Below are positions 58,664-64,000 of a stretch of DNA of 64,000 nt, in pieces. The stretch lies in contig NZ_KZ293963.1 of assembly GCF_002352765.1 (NCBI RefSeq), positions 1,200,368 to 1,264,367 of the forward strand. The letters run 5' to 3'. A program made the translations under genes and the position numbers. This DNA comes from Alteribacter populi (GTDB taxonomy: Bacteria > Bacillota > Bacilli > Bacillales > Salisediminibacteriaceae). The notes under the pieces were generated by a model, which worked only from the letters and a program-made list of their open reading frames with translations, had not been told where the DNA came from and did not search any database. The stretch's first letter is position 1; each line of letters opens with the position of its first letter.

Positions 58664-59647
58664 ATTAAAAAATCCAGTATTATCTTCTTTGAAAGAACAT
58701 TTCCAAGTGCAAATATGATTCTTATTAACGATCAACTCCCGATTCTCGTTGATACAGGTTTTGGGAGTGATGCGAACTATACAGAGCAATTAATTAAAGA
58801 AGTTGGCGTTTCACCAGAAGATTTACACCTTATTATGAATACGCACTATCATAGTGACCATGTAGGAGGCAATTTTCATCTCCAAAAAAATTATGGTGTT
58901 ACAATTGCTGCTCATAAATGGGAAGCCGATATAATTAATTCTTGTGACTCTGAAGCCTGTAGTGCAGAATGGTTAGATCAGCCTGTCGAACCTTACCTAG
59001 TCGAAACAAAGCTCTCAGATAACGATGAGATTAACACAGGAAGTAGAACCTTGAAAGTCTTGTACACACCGGGACATACGTTAGGACATATATCTTTATA
59101 CGAACCTGAAGAAGAAATATTAATTTGTGGAGATCTCTTTCACAAAAATGATATCGGATGGTTAAACATCTTTCGAGAGGGTGTCACATCGATTCAACGG
59201 TCTATAGAAAGTTTGGATCGGTTGTCCACGCTCCAGATCAGGCAGGCATATTCAGGACATGGACCTCAAATGGAGAATCCCCTGGCTGCCATTGATGCAG
59301 CAAGGAATAGGCTTGAAAAGTGGCTCAAGATGCCAGAAAAGATTTCATGGCATGCGTGCAAGAGGATTTTTTCATTCACTTTAATTATTAAAAACGGATT
59401 GGCAAACGAAGAAATTGATACTTACCTACTAAAGTGTGGTTGGTTCCAAGATTTTGCACGCTACTCTTTCCAGCTTCAGCCAGAAGAATTTATTCAAATC
59501 CTGCTCGATGAAATGATTCGTTCCGGAGCAGCAAGCTGGCACAATAATCAATTAATCGCCACCACCCCATACCAAGCACCACAAAAGAAGTGGATGAATA
59601 AGAACATAAAGCCGAAAGATTGGAAACCTCAAGATTTTCTCATATAA
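58664..59647 (+). CDS. MBL-fold metallohydrolase with probable AUU start
   Basis: A 327-residue metallo-beta-lactamase-fold protein. Motif THYHSDHVGGN (~64-74), GHTLGHIS (~142), GDLF (~162) and the C-terminal HGPQM region (~207) carry the metal ligands. The first ATG (58715) would cut the N-terminal strand IIFFERTFPSANMILI. The full frame starts at ATT 58664, 8 nt after AAGGAGG, with MKKSSIIFFERTFPSANM giving the usual domain start. No ATG/GTG/TTG is available there. Residues ~220-325 form an extra winged-helix-like C-terminus. Substrate unknown. Confidence 0.75.
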   Translation: MKKSSIIFFERTFPSANMILINDQLPILVDTGFGSDANYTEQLIKEVGVSPEDLHLIMNTHYHSDHVGGNFHLQKNYGVTIAAHKWEADIINSCDSEACSAEWLDQPVEPYLVETKLSDNDEINTGSRTLKVLYTPGHTLGHISLYEPEEEILICGDLFHKNDIGWLNIFREGVTSIQRSIESLDRLSTLQIRQAYSGHGPQMENPLAAIDAARNRLEKWLKMPEKISWHACKRIFSFTLIIKNGLANEEIDTYLLKCGWFQDFARYSFQLQPEEFIQILLDEMIRSGAASWHNNQLIATTPYQAPQKKWMNKNIKPKDWKPQDFLI

Positions 59648-59703
59648 CTATACATTAAATTATTGTAATATTCATATTTCAATCAACCTTCAGGGGGGAT
59701 CAT

Positions 59704-60081
59704 ATGTCATTAAAAGTAGGAGATGTCATTACGTTTGAACGGACGTTTACAGTAAGGGATGTTGAACTATTTACAGAAGTTTCATGTGATGAAGGTTCTC
59801 ATCATATTACTCCTGATGAACAGGGGAAGCTTGTCATTCAAGGGTTGTTAACTGCTACATTACCAACAAAAGTTGGCGGAGATAACAATGTACTGGCTCG
59901 TACTATGAATTTTGAGTTTTTGAGACCCGTTTTTACAGAAGATACAATAAGATGTGAAGTAACGATCGAGAAGTTTGAAAAGCAAGACAATAATCGCACC
60001 TCTATTTTCGCCTCTTTCCTATGCACAAACCAGCATGAGAAACAAGTATTGAGAGGAAGCTTTGCAGGAGTAATATTATAA
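59704..60081 (+). CDS. MaoC-like hotdog-fold dehydratase/thioesterase-like protein
   Basis: A 125-residue hotdog protein. FTVRDVELFTEVSCDEGSHH (~15-34) resembles the catalytic Asp-His motif of (R)-specific enoyl-CoA hydratases (normally F..S.D..P.H), but Pro is replaced; MNFEFLRPVFTEDTIRCEV (~68-86) is the usual FLRPV/D strand. It follows the MBL gene by 56 bp with AGGGGGG, so perhaps same operon. Acyl-CoA-type substrate is inference. Confidence 0.7.
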   Translation: MSLKVGDVITFERTFTVRDVELFTEVSCDEGSHHITPDEQGKLVIQGLLTATLPTKVGGDNNVLARTMNFEFLRPVFTEDTIRCEVTIEKFEKQDNNRTSIFASFLCTNQHEKQVLRGSFAGVIL

Positions 60082-60165
60082 GCTTATCTTTTCTTCTTCA
60101 ATAAACAACAGTATAGTTTAAGGTATTGTTAACATTGATCATTTACTATTAGGAGGTTTGAAATA

Positions 60166-60354
60166 ATGAAAAATAAAGCTCGAACAATTATTACACTTAT
60201 ATGTAGTTTGCTTATTTTTGCTGTTGGCATATTTAGAATACTTACTGAATCACCTTCTTCAACACCTTTGTTTGTAGCGTATATCTTTGTAATTAGTGGA
60301 TTAATTGGATTTGTTGCAAACGGTGTCATGCTAAAAAAGTTACAAACTAATTAA
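60166..60354 (+). CDS. Small two-TM membrane protein
   Basis: A 62-residue protein with two hydrophobic helices (~6-22 and ~32-52) and a Ser/Pro-rich loop. AGGAGG lies 8-9 nt before the ATG. No family recognised. Its AT-rich composition is like that of the neighbouring acetyltransferase gene. Confidence 0.6.
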   Translation: MKNKARTIITLICSLLIFAVGIFRILTESPSSTPLFVAYIFVISGLIGFVANGVMLKKLQTN

Positions 60355-60422
60355 ATTGAGACTGAAAGATTATTTTTGAGATTTCAAATGAGTAAGCTCA
60401 TGAATTGGACGGAGGGTGTTAG

Positions 60423-60878
60423 ATGGAGATGGTCGTTCTTCAACACGGAGATGACATATTTGAAGAAGCAGTTCAAGTGTTTTGGAAAGAATGGGGAAAC
60501 GAGAGCAATTATAAATTTTACAAGGATTGCATGATTCATTCGTGCATAAATTCTGATGACATTCCATTATTTTATGTGGCATTAAAGAATAAAAAGATTA
60601 TTGGGACAGCTGCTATCATTAGAAACGACCTCAACAGCAGGCAGGATCTATGCCCGTGGCTTGCCTGTTTATTTGTAGACAAAGAGTTCAGGGGAAAACA
60701 AATAGGCTCAGAGCTTCTGAATTACGGGCTAAAACTTGCTAATGATTTAGGCTACAAAAAGCTCTATTTGACTTCTGACCTTGAAAATTACTACGAAAAA
60801 TACGGCTGGACAAACAATGGCGTTGCCTACGGAGTAAGCGGCGGACATATTAAAATTTATGAAAAATCCACAAGCTAG
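60423..60878 (+). CDS. GNAT-family N-acetyltransferase
   Basis: A 151-residue acetyltransferase with the acetyl-CoA motif LFVDKEFRGKQIGSELLNYGLKLA (~85-108) and end motif LYLTSDLENYYEKYGW (~114-130). Substrate unknown. GGAGGG lies 7 nt before the ATG. Confidence 0.85.
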   Translation: MEMVVLQHGDDIFEEAVQVFWKEWGNESNYKFYKDCMIHSCINSDDIPLFYVALKNKKIIGTAAIIRNDLNSRQDLCPWLACLFVDKEFRGKQIGSELLNYGLKLANDLGYKKLYLTSDLENYYEKYGWTNNGVAYGVSGGHIKIYEKSTS

Positions 60879-61010
60879 GTTGTTAAAATCAAGTAACCAG
60901 TTTATTTGTAAAGGGCGAGCAGTAACATGCCGTTTGTTTTGTATCATCGGTAACTGGGGTATTATGCAAAACGAAAGGAGAGGTTATTCAAGCAATAATT
61001 ATTGAAAGGC

Positions 61011-61040
61011 ATGGGGAATGTTCTCCATGCCTTGTGAATA
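61011..61040. terminator. Hairpin terminator
   Basis: AAGGCATGGGGAA / TTCTCCATGCCTT, 13-bp stem with one mismatch, ~130 bp after the GNAT gene and ~120 bp downstream of the small minus-strand gene. Confidence 0.7.
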
Positions 61041-61160
61041 ATTCTGTTGATTTCAGTTGTTTAGTCTATGATCTACAACCCGTTAGATGATGTTCATCGT
61101 GCTTAATTTCATTACTTTCTGTTTTTTATGGTCACGACATCAGAGTGTTATGTATATCAA

Positions 61161-61280
61161 TTATTTATTTTCTAAGTCTTTAATTCTTTTATCCATTTTT
61201 TCTATTTTTGATAGTGACATTATCGCAACAGACAAAGCACCTATTGCAATTGAAAATATGAAAATTGTTCCTACTTCCAT
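61161..61280 (-). CDS. Small membrane-anchored coiled-coil protein
   Basis: A 39-residue ORF: MEVGTIFIFSIAIGALSVAIM (TM helix) followed by SLSKIEKMDKRIKDLENK (short coiled coil). GATGAGGTAA lies before the ATG on the minus strand. Small proteins with this layout are common in Bacillus genomes. It is too short for usual cut-offs; the overlapping larger frames are in other phases. Function unknown. Confidence 0.55.
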   Translation of the reverse strand: MEVGTIFIFSIAIGALSVAIMSLSKIEKMDKRIKDLENK

Positions 61281-61399
61281 TTACCTCATCCCCTCTTTTG
61301 AGAACTAACCTATTAACTATCAAAAATCCCGATAACTGCACAGTAACGGTGCCGAATTTTTTACTTGTTAATGACATGTTTTGTCGTAATTTTTGGGTT

Positions 61400-61565
61400 G
61401 TTGCTTGGTGTTAAATTAAGATGGACTTTATGGAGCTCCGTTGGCCTGCATCTGCTCGCTTTCCGCGGACGAACCGCCAAGCCTCCTCGGGAAATGCGCA
61501 CTGCGGGGTCTCGGCTGGTCCGTTTTTCCGCAGGGAGTCTCACAGATTACGGCCTACTACGCAGA
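61400..61565 (+). repeat. Dispersed GC-rich repeat, family A, copy 3
   Basis: TTGCTTGGTGTTAAATTAAG lead, then GGAGCTCCGTTGGCCTGCAT, CTGCTCGCTTTCCGCGGACG, AACCGCCAAGCCTCCTCGGG, the GCGGGGTCTCGGCTGGTCCG and CACAGATTACGGCCTACTAC blocks. Nearly identical to 3045-3180 and 61623-61790. The ORFs across it are chance frames. Confidence 0.88.
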
Positions 61566-61622
61566 AGATCATTTTTATTAAGGGAGCTTTTAAACACATT
61601 TCAACTTGGCTACGGTGTCTAA

Positions 61623-61790
61623 CTTGCTTGGTGTTAAAATAAGAGTAACTTTATGCAGCTCCGTTGGCCTCCATCTGCTCGCTTTCCGCGGACGAACCGC
61701 CAAGCCTCCTCGGGAAATGCGCCCTGCGGGGTCTCGGCTGGCCCGTTTTTCCGCAAGAGTCTCGCTAGATTACGGCCAACTGCGCAGATG
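61623..61790 (+). repeat. Dispersed GC-rich repeat, family A, copy 4
   Basis: Same block order as copy 3, 222 bp further right, including the same lead TTGCTTGGTGTTAAA. The two form a direct tandem duplication with diverged spacer. Between them and the flanking genes (61281-61827) nothing else was found. Confidence 0.88.
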
Positions 61791-61827
61791 AGCCTTTTTA
61801 AAATGGGTGTGCTTTATATATTACCCG

Positions 61828-62250
61828 CTAATTATCCGGATAAGTTTCTCGTAAAAACTTTATAGAGGAGTCGATTAATGCTTTTAAAACATCCACTTCA
61901 ATATCTGCTATTTTATTGATGTACACACATGCTTTTCCAGCCTTATGTTTTCCGAAGTCCTTTAACAGTTCGTCTCGCGTTGTGTCACCCGTTGCAAAAT
62001 ACAAACTTATGTTGGATTTTCGAGGTGAAAAGCCTACTAAAGGAGCGTCACCTTCGTGACCAGATTCATATTTATAATGATATGAACCAAAGCCAATAAT
62101 GCTCGGTCCCCACATCTTCGCTTGATAGCCTGTCGTTTCAGTAAAAATAGCTAATAACTTATAAGCATCTTCGCATTTCTTAGGACTTTCAACGTTTTCA
62201 ATAAACTCAATGACACTTTTATCGGTTTCCTTTGTTTTTTGTTCGTACAT
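61828..62250 (-). CDS. DUF1801 domain protein
   Basis: A 140-residue protein of the DUF1801 fold (frataxin-like alpha/beta): GYQAKMWGPSIIGFGSYHYKYESGHEGDAPLVGFSPRKSNISLYF and GKACVYINKIADIEVDVLKALI are characteristic. Function unknown. ATG after AAAGGAG. Its 3' end is next to repeat copy 4. Confidence 0.88.
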   Translation of the reverse strand: MYEQKTKETDKSVIEFIENVESPKKCEDAYKLLAIFTETTGYQAKMWGPSIIGFGSYHYKYESGHEGDAPLVGFSPRKSNISLYFATGDTTRDELLKDFGKHKAGKACVYINKIADIEVDVLKALIDSSIKFLRETYPDN

Positions 62251-62340
62251 ATTAGATTCACTCCTTTTCTTTTATAGAAAGCTTGGTGATCATAAATGAC
62301 ACTATTTCTTTTCCCAATACGGATTTCCTATATTAAGTAG

Positions 62341-64000
62341 CTAGTGCTTTCGGTTCTCTATTAATTTTTCGCCCAATATATGATGAGAGAACCAGTCTAA
62401 ATTTTGTTTTAAAATAGCCCGATTGAGTCCAGGTTTATCTGATCCGTGCTCCATTCCTTTGTATATAACCAATTCTGTTTCAACACCAACATCTTTTAAT
62501 CCGCGATACAACTCAAAGGCGTTTGGCACGGGGACGCGTGTATCTTTTTCACCGTGTTGAATCAATGTTGGCGTAGAGGCATTATTGATGTACGTCATGG
62601 GTGACGTTTTTCGGTATATTTCCTCGTCGTTCCAAGGTGTATCCCCAAGGTAAAACTGTGTAAACGTGGTGATGTCTGTATTGACATAATAGGTCATCCA
62701 ATTGGAAATCCCAGCTCCAACGGATATCGCTTTAAAACGATTGCTGTATGTGGCACAAAAAGCGGATATATATCCCCCTTGGCTCCATCCCATAATGCCG
62801 ACTCTTTCTGGGTCTACTATCCCTTTTTCGATAAGGTCATCGACTCCTGAAATAACGTCCTCGTAGTCACCCAGCCCTAATTGACGATAGTTGGCTTTAC
62901 GAAAGGCTTCACCGTATCCCGAGCTCCCTCGGTAATTCGGTTCCAAGACAAGAAAGCCTTTTTGTACGAATTGTTCGATTGGTTGGTATTTGTTCGTAGT
63001 TGGGGTTGCGATGGAAGCCGCAACCGGCCCCCCATGAACGGCAAGAAGCAGCGGATACGCCTTAGAAGAATCGTAATCGGTTGGTTTAGACAATACCCCC
63101 TCAATTTCCAATCCATCATTCGTTTTCCAACAGATGACTTCTTTTTGACTCTTTTGTCTCCCTTCATACAGCTTATACTGTTCGGTTATTCGTTTATCGT
63201 TAAGGTATACCTCGGCAGCCTCTAGCGATGTTGCTTTGATACAAACAAAGTTTCTACCATTTGAAGTGATTGATGGAGATGAGGCTGCCATGTCCTCTTT
63301 ATTGACAAGGGGAATTAACTTGCCCTCCTCGGAGACGAGACCTACTATATAATTCGTCCGCTCTTGCCAGGTAACCAAAATCCCGTCTTCTACCCAGCGA
63401 ACCGGAAAAATATGCTCGTCTACATGTTTTATAGGCTGGCTAGTTTCTTTTTTTTCCAGATCATAAATTTCCAGTGTAATATTGTTATAAATCGCTTTTT
63501 CCTGCACATAACGGTTGTAGCAAATCTTCGAACCATCGTCAGAAAAAAGGACATTCCCTACGTGTAGAGGAGTAATATCCAGTTTCGTAATTTCCTTGGA
63601 TTTCATATCCAAAAGGTAAATTTCTTGTTCATGAAAGTCAACAATTCTTGGAGTTGGAGTCGCGTTAAAAACGACTTTTTGACCGTCTGCTGAAATATCA
63701 TAGTGACAAATATGAATGTCCATACATTCGGTTAACGGCAAGCTTGTCTCATCATCTTCATGCTTCTTATTACCAAATTCGCCTTCTCCATTAACACGTA
63801 AATCTTTCGGAAGTTGGTGAAGCATGTTCGCCTTTTGTTTTCCTTTTCCAAGATCCAGATAATATAATGAATGATAATGAAAATCTTGGTCAATGTAGGT
63901 GAAGTCACCGAACATTTCCCTGCGCTGCTTCATTTTTTCTGATTCTGGACGTTTGGCTGTGAAGAAGAGGCCTTTCCCGTCTGGAGCCCATTTAAAGTTT
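62341..64000 (-). CDS. Prolyl oligopeptidase-type S9 peptidase (partial)
   Basis: The C-terminal >=552 residues of a larger protein, continuing past the window's right edge (the frame is open to position 64000; an internal Met at 63933 is not the start). N-terminal part is beta-propeller-like (WD40-like PD40 repeats with DG..I or DGQKVVF motifs). The C-terminal alpha/beta hydrolase has GWSQGGY (catalytic Ser), HGEKDTRVP (Asp) and EHGSDKPG (His). Acylaminoacyl-peptidase/S9C type. No signal peptide can be judged. Confidence 0.9.
   Translation of the reverse strand, partial: NFKWAPDGKGLFFTAKRPESEKMKQRREMFGDFTYIDQDFHYHSLYYLDLGKGKQKANMLHQLPKDLRVNGEGEFGNKKHEDDETSLPLTECMDIHICHYDISADGQKVVFNATPTPRIVDFHEQEIYLLDMKSKEITKLDITPLHVGNVLFSDDGSKICYNRYVQEKAIYNNITLEIYDLEKKETSQPIKHVDEHIFPVRWVEDGILVTWQERTNYIVGLVSEEGKLIPLVNKEDMAASSPSITSNGRNFVCIKATSLEAAEVYLNDKRITEQYKLYEGRQKSQKEVICWKTNDGLEIEGVLSKPTDYDSSKAYPLLLAVHGGPVAASIATPTTNKYQPIEQFVQKGFLVLEPNYRGSSGYGEAFRKANYRQLGLGDYEDVISGVDDLIEKGIVDPERVGIMGWSQGGYISAFCATYSNRFKAISVGAGISNWMTYYVNTDITTFTQFYLGDTPWNDEEIYRKTSPMTYINNASTPTLIQHGEKDTRVPVPNAFELYRGLKDVGVETELVIYKGMEHGSDKPGLNRAILKQNLDWFSHHILGEKLIENRKH

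Noticed and set aside
61365..61865. Several ORFs of 60-85 codons with similar sequences (LRWTLWSSVGLHLLAFRGR-type)
   Set aside because: They run through the family A repeats in chance frames. Similarity comes from the DNA repeat, and frames differ among copies.
63933..64000. ATG at 63933 as start of the S9 peptidase
   Set aside because: The frame is open to the window edge with propeller-like sequence upstream (WAPDGKGLFFTAKRPES), so the true start is outside.

Overview
The window looks like chromosome of a low-to-mid GC Bacillaceae bacterium (Bacillota), probably an alkaliphilic or halotolerant relative of Bacillus. Strong GGAGG-type ribosome binding sites, frequent TTG/GTG starts, sporulation-type genes (ylaJ, yjcZ, yppG), very acidic lipoproteins, a BCCT compatible-solute carrier and several MscS/Ktr genes support this. 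Read right to left, much of it follows an order I recall from the B. subtilis chromosome: dapH-ykuR, ykuS, ykuT, ykuU-ykuV, ktrC, rnjA-rpoY, ykrA, defB, ykyA, pdhABCD, the SR1 small RNA, speA, yktA, yktB, ykzI, yktC, and the yla genes. No rRNA, tRNA, CRISPR array, prophage or intact IS element was seen.

Layout. 1-2.8 kb: a leftward paaABCD phenylacetyl-CoA epoxidase operon with a palindromic operator over its promoter. 3.2-10 kb: yla/ykt conserved small genes, without typA at its usual place. 10.1-12.6 kb: TPP riboswitch and thiMDE. 12.8-15.6 kb: a decayed SgcJ-type gene, yktA, speA with a structured leader, a MITE-like insertion, and the SR1/SR1P dual-function RNA under a consensus promoter with an overlapping cre site. 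15.8-21.2 kb: an insert relative to B. subtilis with a GAF-like protein, two acidic envelope lipoproteins (M23 and polysaccharide deacetylase), a BCCT transporter and a small thioredoxin-fold lipoprotein. 21.4-26.3 kb: pyruvate dehydrogenase. 26.9-33.3 kb: ykyA, yjcZ, def, ykrA, a 23-codon cationic peptide ORF, rpoY-rnjA, ktrC. 33.4-41.3 kb: amidase, ykuV/ykuU with a PerR-like box, ykuT, ykuS, a lipoprotein, ykuR-dapH. 41.5-50 kb: MscS/Ktr pair, an orphan ABC ATPase with a degenerate signature, a small membrane/PH gene cluster with a frameshift, Hsp20, YppG, NfrA. 50.3-53.6 kb: yrrT-luxS-mccA-mccB, a methionine-to-cysteine transsulfuration operon. 53.7-64 kb: accessory genes (acetyltransferases, WYL, glycosyltransferase, TetR with its VOC target, an MBL-fold gene that seems to start at AUU, a hotdog protein, DUF1801) and a truncated S9 peptidase at the right edge.

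The most unusual feature is the number of dispersed intergenic repeats. They include a GC-rich family in four copies (two in tandem at 61.4-61.8 kb), a second GC-rich family, a MITE-like element, an AAGCGCAAGG-type inverted repeat, and a 21-bp tandem array present at two distant loci. None encodes a transposase here. I did not find a clear new multi-gene system. The best leads are small: the 30.2 kb peptide, the speA leader switch, the AUU-start MBL gene and the repeat families.
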